The notes: generated from the letters alone by a model not told the origin. Positions 15,472 to 23,864 are shown, counted from the first letter of the stretch. The stretch: DNA of 64,000 nt from Bradyrhizobium roseum (GCF_030413175.1 NZ_CP129212.1:1240001-1304000); one strand, 5' to 3'. Translations and numbers: made by a program.

Positions 15472-16566
15472 ATGCTCCAAAAGAAATACTTCGCCCCCGA
15501 CGAAATTCGGCTGCTTGCTCGATTCTGGCAGAGCGCCTCCGGATTCTGGCGAGGGGGTTCGGCATCCATGGCTTGGCTCCTGGTCGGCCTGCTGGTCGCC
15601 ACCGTGCTTCTCCAACTGTTTACCCAGTATCGTCTCAACTTCTGGAATCGCGACTTCTTCGACGCGATCGAGCGCAAAAACGCCGCCGGGCTCTGGCAGC
15701 AGGCGTTAGCACTCCTGCCCATCGCCACAGCAAGTCTGGCCCTTGCCATCATCTCCGTCTGGGGCCGCATGACCATGCAACGCAAATGGCGGGAGTGGCT
15801 GAGCAATCATCTCTACGATTATTGGCTGGAACGGGATCACATCGTCCGGCTCAGGTTCATGTCCGGAGAGCACCAGGCTCCGGAGTTCCGAATTGCCGAG
15901 GACGCAAGGGTCGCGACGGATCTGCCGATCGACTTGTTGCTGGGACTGCTTTCATCGATCCTCGTCGCCATCACTTTCATCAGCGTTCTCTGGAATGTCG
16001 GCGGTGGCCTCGTCATCAATGCCTTCGGCACCAGTCTGGTCGTCCCCGGATATCTTGTCATTGCGGTGAGCGCCTATTCCGTGCTGCTGACGGCCGCGAT
16101 GATGCTGATCGCACGTCACCTCACGCGGGTCATCGAAGAAAACAAGCGTACGGAAGCCGAGTTGAGGTCGGTCGGAACGCATCTGCGCGAGGCGGGAGAA
16201 AGGCTCGTGGAGCCGGAGGTCTACAGGAACGGCCGTCGGGCGATCGGGGCGGCGCTGGAAGCGGTTATCCGGGTTTGGCGAATCTACTGCTGGCAACTGA
16301 TGCGAATGACGATGGTGACGCACACGAACGTTTTGCTGACCCCTTTGATCGGCTTGCTGCTCTGCACTCCCAAATACATCGAGGGAACGATGACCCTCGG
16401 CGAAGTCATCCAGGCCGCTGCGGCCTTCGTCGTCGTCCAGAGCGCCTTCAACTGGGTTACCGACAGCTACGGGCGCATCGCAGAGTGGGCCGCTTCGGCG
16501 AACCGCGTCGCGTCGCTGCTGCTGGCGTTGGACCAGATCCACGGGCAGGGCGATCTAAAATCATGA
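15472..16566 (+). CDS. SbmA/BacA-YddA type ABC transmembrane protein without ATPase
   Basis: A 364-residue inner-membrane protein matching the transmembrane domain of YddA/SbmA/BacA-type transporters. YRLNFWNRDFFDAIERKNA (about residues 44-62) is the family signature, followed by about six membrane segments, with RKWREWLSNHLYDYWL between them. YddA-like proteins add a nucleotide-binding domain after about residue 360; here the frame stops right after the membrane domain, with no Walker motifs. SbmA/BacA proteins are also ATPase-free and import peptides using the proton gradient, so this may be a complete carrier rather than a truncation. The FixK-type box upstream suggests low-oxygen expression. 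Confidence 0.78.
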   Translation: MLQKKYFAPDEIRLLARFWQSASGFWRGGSASMAWLLVGLLVATVLLQLFTQYRLNFWNRDFFDAIERKNAAGLWQQALALLPIATASLALAIISVWGRMTMQRKWREWLSNHLYDYWLERDHIVRLRFMSGEHQAPEFRIAEDARVATDLPIDLLLGLLSSILVAITFISVLWNVGGGLVINAFGTSLVVPGYLVIAVSAYSVLLTAAMMLIARHLTRVIEENKRTEAELRSVGTHLREAGERLVEPEVYRNGRRAIGAALEAVIRVWRIYCWQLMRMTMVTHTNVLLTPLIGLLLCTPKYIEGTMTLGEVIQAAAAFVVVQSAFNWVTDSYGRIAEWAASANRVASLLLALDQIHGQGDLKS

Positions 16567-16585
16567 AATCTGGAGCGGCGATCGC

Positions 16586-16599
16586 TTGATGTGAGTCAA
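16586..16599 (+). promoter_or_regulatory. FNR/FixK-type box before the VIT pseudogene
   Basis: TTGAT-GTGA-GTCAA fits the relaxed TTGA-N6-TCAA consensus and is extended to 7-bp inverted arms (CGCTTGA / TCAAGCG). It lies about 70-95 bases before the possible starts of the VIT1/CCC1 remnant, the usual distance for activation. Confidence 0.55.
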
Positions 16600-16668
16600 G
16601 CGGATCTGGCTTCGCTGCCTTAGGTTGCTTTGGCCAGGGGCCGATGATCGGTGTCCGCAGAGCCCACC

Positions 16669-16966
16669 ATGGGGCTCGAGGCCGAGAGAAACATCATGAT
16701 CCGTTCCCATAAGGAGGCCCATCTCGTCGATCGCATCGGGTGGCTCAGGGCGGCAGTGCTCGGGGCGAACGACGGAATCATATCGACCGCAGGCCTGATT
16801 GTCGGCGTAGCCGCGGCCGCTGCACAGCAGAACGACGTCCTGATCGCCGGAGTCGCGGGCCGGTGGCGCGAACATCCTTCGCGCGACCATCCGGGTGACG
16901 TTCTGGGGCGCATTGGCGCTCGGGGTCACCGCCGGGATCGGAAAGCTCTTCGGTACCATTCTCTGA
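16669..16966 (+). pseudogene. VIT1/CCC1 iron/manganese transporter, internally deleted and frameshifted
   Basis: The first part encodes the VIT1/CCC1 N terminus: [20 protein letters not shown], then [19 protein letters not shown] and DVLIAGVAG. At about 16858 the frame shifts and the sequence continues as the C terminus of the same family ([20 protein letters not shown], then [11 protein letters not shown] and a stop at 16964-16966). Complete members are about 230 residues with five membrane helices; only about 60 + 32 residues remain. Roughly 130-150 codons are therefore missing. The upstream FixK-type box suggests the intact gene was low-oxygen regulated. Confidence 0.8.
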
Positions 16967-17065
16967 GCGTGTTTGCCGGTTCATCGAAAAGATTGCTGGC
17001 GTACCCGGTGCCGGGTCCCTCAGGCCGACATCCAGGCTCAGACCGGCCTCACGCACCGCGCTGAT

Positions 17066-17884
17066 TCAAATTCCGTCGGGAGCGATGTGATGATCAAGCG
17101 CGAACCGCACCGTGAAGCACGTGCCGCGCCCGGAATAATTGGTACCGTAGAGGGCTTGGCCGCCAATTTGATGGACGAGAGAAAAAACAATCTTCATCCC
17201 GAGTCCTTTGGATTTCTTCGGATCAAACCCTTCCGGGTAGCCCGGGCCGTCATCGCAGACTGAAAGCTCATAATCGTTTGGCTTCTTCTCCAGCCTCACC
17301 ATGATCCTGCTGTCGGCATATTTGGCGCAGTTCATGACCAGTTCACTCACGATGTATCCCAGCGGGATTCCGATCGCAGTCGGAACCTCCAACGCAACCC
17401 CCTCGACGGAAAGTTGACGTTGCTCGCCGCCTGGCAGGACGCCCGCCAGGTCTTCGCAGAGTTTTTCGAGATATTGTTTGAGTTCGACGGTTCCGACGTG
17501 ATCCAGCGCGTGAAGGCGTTTGTGGACGCTGCCTATCGTGGCGACGCGGTTCGCGGCGATCCTGAGCTGCTCGGCGGTCCTGACGTCCTGCGCCTCGCGG
17601 CTTTGGAGCGATAGCAGGCTCGACACCATCTGGAGACCGTTCATCAGCCGATGATCAGCCTCCCGCCTCATCAGATCCTGATGCCTGATCAATTCGTCCT
17701 TTTGACCCAGCAGCGCTTCTTCACGCGCAAGTGCGTTTCGCAGCTCGTCTTCCACACGATACAGTCTTTCCAGCTCCTCTCGCCCCGTGTGGAGTGCCAC
17801 GCAAAACTCGCGCGGGCATTCTGGCGGCTTTTGAAATGCGGCCGCGTCTGGTTTTTTCTTCACGCGCGTCACTTCGCCACTCAT
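17066..17884 (-). CDS. Sensor histidine kinase, HisKA_2 type
   Basis: A 272-residue cytoplasmic kinase. READHRLMNGLQMVSSLLSL (about residues 73-92) is the HisKA_2/HWE-type phosphoacceptor region. ELVMNCAKYA is the N box, DDGPGYPEGFD the G1 box, and KGLGMKIVFSLVHQIGG the G2 region of the ATPase domain. There is no membrane segment and no recognisable PAS domain; the N terminus is a coiled coil (LERLYRVEDELRNALAREEA). GGAGC precedes the ATG at 17884. In alphaproteobacteria such kinases often feed the PhyR/EcfG general stress pathway, which is a possibility only. No response regulator gene is adjacent. Confidence 0.85.
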   Translation of the reverse strand: MSGEVTRVKKKPDAAAFQKPPECPREFCVALHTGREELERLYRVEDELRNALAREEALLGQKDELIRHQDLMRREADHRLMNGLQMVSSLLSLQSREAQDVRTAEQLRIAANRVATIGSVHKRLHALDHVGTVELKQYLEKLCEDLAGVLPGGEQRQLSVEGVALEVPTAIGIPLGYIVSELVMNCAKYADSRIMVRLEKKPNDYELSVCDDGPGYPEGFDPKKSKGLGMKIVFSLVHQIGGQALYGTNYSGRGTCFTVRFALDHHIAPDGI

Positions 17885-18124
17885 AGGCTGCTCCGACCGT
17901 GAGAACTGCGTCCGCCGCTCTTGCGTGGCAAGCGGAGTCTTGCGTGCACAGATGTGCAAGCCGGCTTCGGCCTGCAATGCCCTTTCGTATGTACCCCTTT
18001 CGCGGGGCAGGCGGCTGGAAGCGAGGCGAGCTTGAGGGCTCGGCGTGTTCTTGAAGGGTCGTCAGGTCCCTGCTTCGCGCTGAAGCCTAGATCAGGTACG
18101 GTACCCACGTGTGACAACGACTTG

Positions 18125-18138
18125 TTGATTTATATCAA
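18125..18138. promoter_or_regulatory. FNR/FixK-type box, sensor kinase/tctA remnant gap
   Basis: TTGAT-TTAT-ATCAA is an exact, symmetric match to the FNR/FixK operator. On the minus strand it lies 241 bases upstream of the sensor kinase start, longer than usual but possible with a leader. On the plus strand it faces only the remnant of tctA. It may have served a gene that has been lost. Confidence 0.55.
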
Positions 18139-18269
18139 ACAGCGTTCGGGCCGCATGGTGCCCCGCCAATGACGACATCGATCAATTCGGAACTTCGCTG
18201 CGAGGCCGGAGCGGAGTAAATTAAACCGGCGGCAACCCGAACTTTGCTGCGGGTGAATAAGCCCACGCT

Positions 18270-18347
18270 CTAATCCTCGATCGCCTTGAACCGTCCCATC
18301 CGCTTCAGCACGAACGGCGCGAGAAGCGCGATGCCGAGTAGCATCGC
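18270..18347 (-). pseudogene. tctA 3' end remnant, part 2
   Basis: The minus strand encodes [24 protein letters not shown] then a stop, nearly the same as the C terminus of the intact TctA at 23928. DNA identity with the intact gene is high up to about 18347 and then stops abruptly. The continuation of the same decayed gene lies at 19752-19985, on the other side of the dehydratase/ArsR pair. Confidence 0.75.
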
Positions 18348-18394
18348 TAACATCTTTCCGGTCGACTTGATCCAGGTCGCAGCCGGGTGCGGCG

Positions 18395-19345
18395 TCAGTA
18401 TGTCGTGTCGAAGTTCACCGCTGCCGTGTTGCCGCCGCTGATCACGATGGCAACCCGCTCGCCGGCCGCGGGTTGATAGGCGCCCGACAAGATGGCGGAA
18501 AAAGCCGCGGCACCTCCGGGCTCGGCCACGATGCGCAGGCCGCGCCATAGCTGTGCCTGCGCGTTCGCGATCGCGTCGTCCGACACCAGTACGGTCTGTC
18601 GCGCATATTGCTGGACGATCGGAAACACTTTCTCGCCGACGCGGCGCGGCGCCAGCGAATCCGCGGCGAGGCCGCCAGCCTCCGCATCGACCGGATGTCC
18701 GGCCTCCAGCGCTTTTGTCAGCGTCGGCGACGCCGATGGCTCGACGCCAACGACCTTGACGCGCCCGGCATACCAGGCGGCGATGCCGGCGATCAGCCCG
18801 CCGCCGCCCACCGCGACAAGCACGGTGTCGAGATCGGCCGCCTGTTGTTCGAGTTCGAGGCCGAGCGTTCCCTGTCCCATGATGGTTTCGTTCTGGTCGA
18901 ACGCCGGTATTTGCATCGCGCCGGTCTGCCGCGCCCACGCCTCGCTGGCCGCCAGCGCATCCGCGTAACGATCGCCCTCGATCGCGAGGTCGGCGCCGTA
19001 TTCGCGGATACGCTGAATCTTCGCGGGCGAGGAGACGTTGGGGACGAAAATCTTCGCCCGCTTGCCGAGCTTCACCGCGGCATAGGCCGTTGCCGCCCCG
19101 TGATTGCCGCCGGACGCCGCGACGATTCCGGCTTCCGGCACCTCGCGGGTCAGCACATTGGCAAACGCGCCGCGCGCCTTGAAGGAGCCCGAGTGCTGGA
19201 GCAGTTCGAGCTTCAGTGTGAGGGGCATCGAGGGGAGACCAAACTCCTCGCCGTCGATCTCGATGACGGGCGTGCGCCGGATATGCGGCCGGATCAGCCG
19301 TTCGCATCGCGCAACGGTTTGTGGATTTGCGGTGTTGTCGGACAT
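18395..19345 (-). CDS. Threonine/serine dehydratase-like PLP enzyme
   Basis: A 316-residue fold-type II PLP enzyme. HSGSFKARGAFAN (about residues 51-63) holds the Schiff-base lysine. SGGNHGAATAYAA (about 78-90) and VAVGGGGLIAGIAAW (about 177-191) bind the PLP phosphate. EPGGAAAFSAIL is the C-terminal cofactor-binding stretch. Such enzymes deaminate L-threonine or L-serine to 2-oxo acids, or racemise serine; there is no ACT regulatory domain, so this is the short catabolic type. It is divergent from an ArsR regulator, and both sit inside a tctA remnant. Confidence 0.85.
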   Translation of the reverse strand: MSDNTANPQTVARCERLIRPHIRRTPVIEIDGEEFGLPSMPLTLKLELLQHSGSFKARGAFANVLTREVPEAGIVAASGGNHGAATAYAAVKLGKRAKIFVPNVSSPAKIQRIREYGADLAIEGDRYADALAASEAWARQTGAMQIPAFDQNETIMGQGTLGLELEQQAADLDTVLVAVGGGGLIAGIAAWYAGRVKVVGVEPSASPTLTKALEAGHPVDAEAGGLAADSLAPRRVGEKVFPIVQQYARQTVLVSDDAIANAQAQLWRGLRIVAEPGGAAAFSAILSGAYQPAAGERVAIVISGGNTAAVNFDTTY

Positions 19346-19387
19346 CGGACGGCTCGCGGGTGACGATTGACAGGAATTAGTAATTTA

Positions 19388-19397
19388 GCTAATTAGC
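19388..19397. promoter_or_regulatory. Candidate ArsR operator
   Basis: GCTAATTAGC is a perfect 10-bp palindrome within an AT-rich stretch (TAATTTAGCTAATTAGCAAT) just before the ArsR ATG at 19401 and 42 bases from the divergent dehydratase start. AT-rich dyads at this position are typical ArsR-family binding sites. Assignment is by position and symmetry. Confidence 0.5.
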
Positions 19398-19400
19398 AAT

Positions 19401-19718
19401 ATGACTTCTTTTGACGATGACGTCGAGTCCGCTTTTCGCGCGCTGGCCAGCGACCGGCGCCTCTTGATTCTGGAATGGCTGAAACGCCCGAAAGCGCATT
19501 TCCCGCCTCAGGTGGACGGCGATCTCGTCAAGGACGGCGTGTGCGGCGTGCTGATCGCCGAAAAGCTCGGCGTCAGCCAGCCGACGGTTAGCGAGCATCT
19601 GAAGATCTTGTCGAAGGCGGGCCTGCTGAGCGCCAAGCGTGTCAAGCAGTGGACATTCTACAAGCGCGACGAGGCGCGGATCGCGAAGCTGAAGGCGGCG
19701 ATGCTCGCGAAGATCTGA
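19401..19718 (+). CDS. ArsR family transcriptional regulator
   Basis: A 105-residue winged-helix regulator. FRALASDRRLLILEWLKRP (about residues 10-28) begins the fold. LGVSQPTVSEHLKILSKAGL (about 55-74) is the recognition helix region, and VKQWTFYKRDEARIAKLK forms the wing and C-terminal helix. There is no typical metal-binding CxC motif (a lone Cys lies in DGVCGVL), so it is likely a non-metal ArsR responding to another signal. It is divergent from the dehydratase and probably controls it. Confidence 0.85.
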   Translation: MTSFDDDVESAFRALASDRRLLILEWLKRPKAHFPPQVDGDLVKDGVCGVLIAEKLGVSQPTVSEHLKILSKAGLLSAKRVKQWTFYKRDEARIAKLKAAMLAKI

Positions 19719-19751
19719 CGTTGAAGCCGCCCCCAATCGATCGGGCCGGAA

Positions 19752-19985
19752 AGGTTGATGGCGAGCGCGCGGCGCAGTTGCTTTCTTCGATCGGTCCAGG
19801 GATCAGTCCGACGACGACGGGCGCGATCGGAAAATCGAAGCGGCGCATCAGCAAGCCGAGCATGGCTTGCCAGCACCGACAGTTCGACCACGGACGGCTT
19901 TGCGACGATGGTGCCTATGGTCGCGAACAACAGGATCCCGCTGTAGAGCCAGGGCTGCGGGATCGCGAGCAGCTTTGGCGCGCGG
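19752..19985 (-). pseudogene. tctA 3' end remnant, part 1
   Basis: The minus strand encodes [20 protein letters not shown], then [19 protein letters not shown], closely matching residues about 405-450 of the intact TctA at 23928. Frame changes follow, ending at a piece resembling LRRALAI. DNA similarity with the intact gene runs from about 19752 to 19985. Only the last fifth of a tctA gene is represented, and a 1.4-kb dehydratase/ArsR pair separates it from its own C terminus at 18270. Confidence 0.75.
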
Positions 19986-20088
19986 CTGCGCCGGCAAGAA
20001 TCGTTCGCAAGCGGATTGCGCAACTCAATGGTTGAGGCCTGCTATCCCCCGACCCGTTCAGGAGCCTCAGCGGGAGGTGGCCGGGAAG

Positions 20089-20892
20089 TCAGTCTTCGTC
20101 CCGCGGCGTACCCATCGCGGCCTGCGCTTCCTGGGCCTTCGCCGGTCCCCTGAATACGCCTGCCACCAGAACCGCGACAACGGCGCCGGCAAGCGGACCG
20201 ACGACATACACCCACCAGGAGGAGAGATCGCCGCGGGCAAGATCGGGTCCGAACGCGCGGGCGGGGTTCATCGCGGCGCCTTCGTAGGGGCCTCCGAGCG
20301 TGCCCAGCGACATCACGTAAGCGCCGACGGCGAGCGGGATGAACTGGCCGTTGAGCTTCGGACCATTGGCCATCGACAGCACCATCAGGACCATGCCGAA
20401 GGTCAGGATGGCTTCGAACAGAACCGCCTGCAGGGCCTGGCCGTGCTGCGGGATGGTGGCCGCGAGGTTGCCCTCGATTCCAAAAAACGCGCGTGCAAGC
20501 AACGATCCTGCCGTGGCCGCGATCAGTTGCACTACGACATAGGCCAGGCACATCACCCAGCCCATATCGCCGCGCAAGGTGAAGGCGAACGTCATCGCCG
20601 GATTGAAATGGGAGCTGATGTCGCCGAGAAAATAAATCGCAACCACCAGCCAGAGCGCTGAAATTGCGGACAGGATGAAGGCTGCGATGATGGGCTCGAC
20701 CTTGATGCCGCCGTAAAGCACCAGAATGGCGGCGCCGGCCGACAGCACGAACGTGAGCCCCGCCGTTCCGATGAATTCCGCCAGCAGCCGCCGAAGCCGA
20801 TGCTCGGGACTTTTCCAGTCAGCATTGAACCTCTGCTGGCCAACCTGCAGTGCAAGCGCTGCTTCACCGGAAAGAGGGGCTCTCGACTTCAT
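20089..20892 (-). CDS. Aquaporin/MIP family channel
   Basis: A 267-residue major intrinsic protein with six membrane helices. Both pore motifs are present: HFNPAMTFAF (about residues 97-106) and AAMNPARAFGPD (about 207-218), the two NPA half-helices. The residue pattern, including the Arg after the second NPA, fits a water or small-solute channel; water versus glycerol selectivity cannot be settled by eye. The N terminus has about 35 extra hydrophilic residues. GGAGG lies 7 bases before the ATG at 20892, which decides that start over the ATG two codons upstream. It lies downstream of fumC on the same strand. Confidence 0.87.
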   Translation of the reverse strand: MKSRAPLSGEAALALQVGQQRFNADWKSPEHRLRRLLAEFIGTAGLTFVLSAGAAILVLYGGIKVEPIIAAFILSAISALWLVVAIYFLGDISSHFNPAMTFAFTLRGDMGWVMCLAYVVVQLIAATAGSLLARAFFGIEGNLAATIPQHGQALQAVLFEAILTFGMVLMVLSMANGPKLNGQFIPLAVGAYVMSLGTLGGPYEGAAMNPARAFGPDLARGDLSSWWVYVVGPLAGAVVAVLVAGVFRGPAKAQEAQAAMGTPRDED

Positions 20893-20977
20893 TGGCATTC
20901 CTCCGAATTCATATGCCCGCCGTCCGCGGTTGAAACATTGGACGGCGGCGATTGTCGGCGTCAGGTGAGTTGCACGG

Positions 20978-22384
20978 TCACGCAGACGTCGCGACGTAAG
21001 GCTTGACCATCTTCGCGGGGTCGACCACCTGGTCAAACTCGGCTTCGGTCACGAACTTGAGCTGGAGTGCGGCCGCCTTCAGCGTCAAATCGTTGTCCAT
21101 CGCGTAATGCGCGATCTTCGATGCCTTGTCGTATCCGATGACCGGCGACAGGGCCGTCACCAGCATCAGGGATTCCTCGACATACTGCGCGATCTTCTTC
21201 CGGTTAGGTTCCGTGCCTTCGACCAGGAATTTTCGGAAGTTCGTGCAACTGTCCGTCAGCAGCGTGATCGAATGCGTGATGTTGTAGATGATCAGCGGCT
21301 TATAGACATTCATCTCGAGGTAGCCGCTGGCGCCGCCGAACCCGACCGCGACGTCGTTTGCCATCACCTGCGCGGCGACCATCGTCAGCGCTTCGGCCTG
21401 CGTGGGATTGACCTTGCCGGGCATGATCGACGAGCCTGGCTCGTTGGCCGGTATCGACAATTCGGCAAAGCCGGCGCGCGGGCCGCACGACATCAGGCGG
21501 ATGTCGTTGCCGATCTTGTAGAGCGAGGCAGCCAGCGTTCGCATCGTGCCGGAGAACTGCACCAGCGCGTCGTGCGCGCCCTGGACCGTGAACTTGTTGG
21601 GGGCGGTCACGAACGGCAGGCCGGTCAGTTTGGCTATCTCCGCCGCGGCTGCTTCGGCAAAGCCAGGTGCGGAATTGATTCCTGTGCCCACCGCCGTTCC
21701 GCCAAGCGCAAGGCGATAAACGCTCTTGAGCGAATCTTCGAGCCGCTCGATGTCGTCGGCGAGCATGCCCGAATACCCCGACCATTCCTGGCCGAGCGTC
21801 AGCGGCGTCGCATCCTGCATGTGGGTGCGGCCGATCTTGACGATGTCCTTCCACTCTTCGGACTTGGCGGCAATCGCATCATGGAGCTGCTTGACCGCCG
21901 GGATCAGACGCTGCTTGGCATTGGTGGCCGTCGCAATGTACATCGCCGACGGAAACGAATCGTTCGACGACTGCGCCATGTTGACGTGATCGTTGGGGTG
22001 CACCGGCGCCTTGCTGCCGAGCGCGGTGCCTGCGAGCTGGCAGCACCGGTTCGAAATCACCTCGTTCACGTTCATGTTGAACTGGGTGCCGCTCCCGGTC
22101 ATCCAGACGTGCAACGGAAACATGTCGTGATGCTGGCCCGCCAGAATCTCGTCGCAGGTGCGTACGATCAGCTGATGCGCCTGATCGTTGAGCCGTCCGT
22201 CGGCATGGTTTGCGTTGGCCGCGCCCTTTTTCAGGATCGCGTACGAAATGATCATCTCGCGGGGGATCAGGTCTTTACCGATTGCGAAGTGCTCGAGCGA
22301 TCTTTGGGTTTGGGCGCCCCACAGCTTTTCGGCGGGGACATCGACTTCACCAAGACTATCGGTTTCCTTGCGTACCTGGATCAC
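20978..22384 (-). CDS. fumC: Class II fumarate hydratase
   Basis: A 468-residue class II fumarase. [18 protein letters not shown] (about residues 96-113), [20 protein letters not shown] (about 127-146) and the signature [11 protein letters not shown] (about 320-330) are all intact. The signature loop carries the catalytic Ser of the SSIMPGK motif; the catalytic His lies in [10 protein letters not shown] (about 185). It converts fumarate to malate in the TCA cycle. The start is taken as the GTG at 22384 because AGAGGAG lies 8 bases upstream; an ATG six codons earlier overlaps that ribosome site. Confidence 0.93.
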   Translation of the reverse strand: MIQVRKETDSLGEVDVPAEKLWGAQTQRSLEHFAIGKDLIPREMIISYAILKKGAANANHADGRLNDQAHQLIVRTCDEILAGQHHDMFPLHVWMTGSGTQFNMNVNEVISNRCCQLAGTALGSKAPVHPNDHVNMAQSSNDSFPSAMYIATATNAKQRLIPAVKQLHDAIAAKSEEWKDIVKIGRTHMQDATPLTLGQEWSGYSGMLADDIERLEDSLKSVYRLALGGTAVGTGINSAPGFAEAAAAEIAKLTGLPFVTAPNKFTVQGAHDALVQFSGTMRTLAASLYKIGNDIRLMSCGPRAGFAELSIPANEPGSSIMPGKVNPTQAEALTMVAAQVMANDVAVGFGGASGYLEMNVYKPLIIYNITHSITLLTDSCTNFRKFLVEGTEPNRKKIAQYVEESLMLVTALSPVIGYDKASKIAHYAMDNDLTLKAAALQLKFVTEAEFDQVVDPAKMVKPYVATSA

Positions 22385-22826
22385 GCATTGCACTCCTCTC
22401 AACGCATTTGTTTTTCAATGTTTTTCGCCAGCCACTCGCCGGAGATCAATGAGGGCAGTTCGTTTCAGGATTATTTCACGGTATCTCAAAATGGCTTCCT
22501 CGCCCGGGAAAGCAGCGGTCACGAATGCCGGGCCGTGGCGTTTGACGGGGCTGGGCGACGTCTCGGCCTCTGCCGCCAGGTTCTGCGCTCGGTCCAACCA
22601 AGGCATGTTAGCTATTGTCTCGGTCCATGTCAGCAATGGTGGTGTCGGCGATGGTCGATCAGGGAAGCCCTTCGGCGGACCGCTCCTGATTGTCCGTCAG
22701 AAGGCCGCCAGATCAGCTTTCGCCCCTTCCGCACTTCAGGCTGAAATCTTAGTCCGGGTGGTGGTTGCTAAGCCTCAACGCACCCACATACAATCAAAGG
22801 AAGAACAGGCGCAGGCGTGTATTAGA
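22385..22826. other. Intergenic stretch, lower GC, no clear gene
   Basis: Upstream of fumC lies about 440 bases without a convincing gene. Base composition is more AT-rich than the surroundings. A 73-residue minus-strand frame (22415-22636) has no ribosome site and no recognisable pattern. No repeats or terminators stand out. Confidence 0.4.
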
Positions 22827-23081
22827 ATGGAATTTTGGAGCCAATTCATCACAACTTGGATAGCAGAAGACCTGCTGGGCCAGTCCAATGACCCCTTTCC
22901 CCGGACGCTGCTTGGCTGGACCAAGGTAGGGCTGCTCGCGGGACTTTTCGTGCAGATTGCCTACCTGATCCATTCGAGCATCGCGTCGTCAGCCCCTAAT
23001 TTCCTGTGGGTCTGCATCCTGGCGAACATCGCGGTGTTGGTTGTCGTGCGCCGCGCGTTGCGATCGCGCTACCCCGTATAA
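22827..23081 (+). CDS. Hypothetical small membrane protein
   Basis: An 84-residue protein of unknown function with two likely membrane segments: VGLLAGLFVQIAYLIHSSI (about residues 34-52) and FLWVCILANIAVLVVV (about 59-74). The N terminus is soluble (MEFWSQFITTWIAEDLLGQS) and the C terminus basic. An upstream in-frame extension is open but unlike protein. It lies in a lower-GC stretch and may be acquired. No family recognised. Confidence 0.5.
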   Translation: MEFWSQFITTWIAEDLLGQSNDPFPRTLLGWTKVGLLAGLFVQIAYLIHSSIASSAPNFLWVCILANIAVLVVVRRALRSRYPV

Positions 23082-23144
23082 TGTAAACAAGTGTCGCAAT
23101 CTGGGACATTTCTTCCCGCAGTCCCGCTTCTCTAATGGTCACAC

Positions 23145-23864
23145 ATGGATGAGCACGACAGATCACGAAGAGCTGTAACAGGTAGGCGTTTTGTGGTCGT
23201 GGAAAGTGACCGGTCTCCACCATGGTCGCCCATGCTTGATGGACACGCTTTTCGCTCGGACTTTCAGTCCGAACTTCATCACGACGCGATACGTCTCCTT
23301 CGTTCTAGTGGAGTTGCACCAGAGAGTTCATCACGTGCAAACGACGTGAAAGTAGCTTTCGGGCGCTACACGCTTTCAATTTACGTGGATGGCGCAAACG
23401 TCCATGCGATTCCGAATCTCGACAAGTACTTCAAGGCAGAAGAGTTTTCCGACTTCGATCGACTAAAGCAATCTGTGCTGCAGTTGCTGACGACGCTGTT
23501 GAATTTTGATCAAGTTGGACATGCCCCTTTTGAGGAGGCCATCAAAGCTGTTGTACAGAAGCGGATCGGCGCGCCGATCAAAATCCGCAAGTCGAAAGGT
23601 ACTCCCGATGGGGTATTTGCGTTTGAGCGTCCGCCGGAAGGCGACGCGCCAACCGTAAACTGGCAGGAGATAGCGGTCGAACTCGCTTACGTTACCGGTG
23701 TGGCAGTGCTTTGCATCTTTCATTTGCGGGCGGTCGAAAATCCCGGTATCGACCTGACAATTGTCGTTTTTCATTTCCCTGGACTTACGGAAGACTATGT
23801 CGACGACAACCGAAACCTGATCGAACCCGTCGACCTGAGCGGGAGTATGTTTCGGAAGAAATGA
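23145..23864 (+). CDS. Hypothetical protein in low-GC stretch
   Basis: A 239-residue soluble protein that I do not recognise. It has a natural composition with beta-like segments (VKVAFGRYTLSIYVDGANVH), a helical middle (FDRLKQSVLQLLTTLLNFDQ) and a segment IAVELAYVTGVAVLCIFHL that could be a buried strand or a weak membrane helix. Codon use is visibly less GC-biased than in neighbouring genes, suggesting horizontal acquisition. It ends 63 bases before the end of the convergent tctA gene. Start choice is uncertain; an internal ATG at residue 30 is possible. Confidence 0.6.
   Translation: MDEHDRSRRAVTGRRFVVVESDRSPPWSPMLDGHAFRSDFQSELHHDAIRLLRSSGVAPESSSRANDVKVAFGRYTLSIYVDGANVHAIPNLDKYFKAEEFSDFDRLKQSVLQLLTTLLNFDQVGHAPFEEAIKAVVQKRIGAPIKIRKSKGTPDGVFAFERPPEGDAPTVNWQEIAVELAYVTGVAVLCIFHLRAVENPGIDLTIVVFHFPGLTEDYVDDNRNLIEPVDLSGSMFRKK

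Noticed and set aside
22415..22636. A 73-codon minus-strand frame upstream of fumC
   Set aside because: No ribosome site and no family pattern; kept only as part of the described intergenic stretch.
23505..23520. TTGATCAAG near 23.5 kb as a further FixK/FNR box
   Set aside because: The half-sites are not separated by the required spacer, and the site lies inside a coding region.
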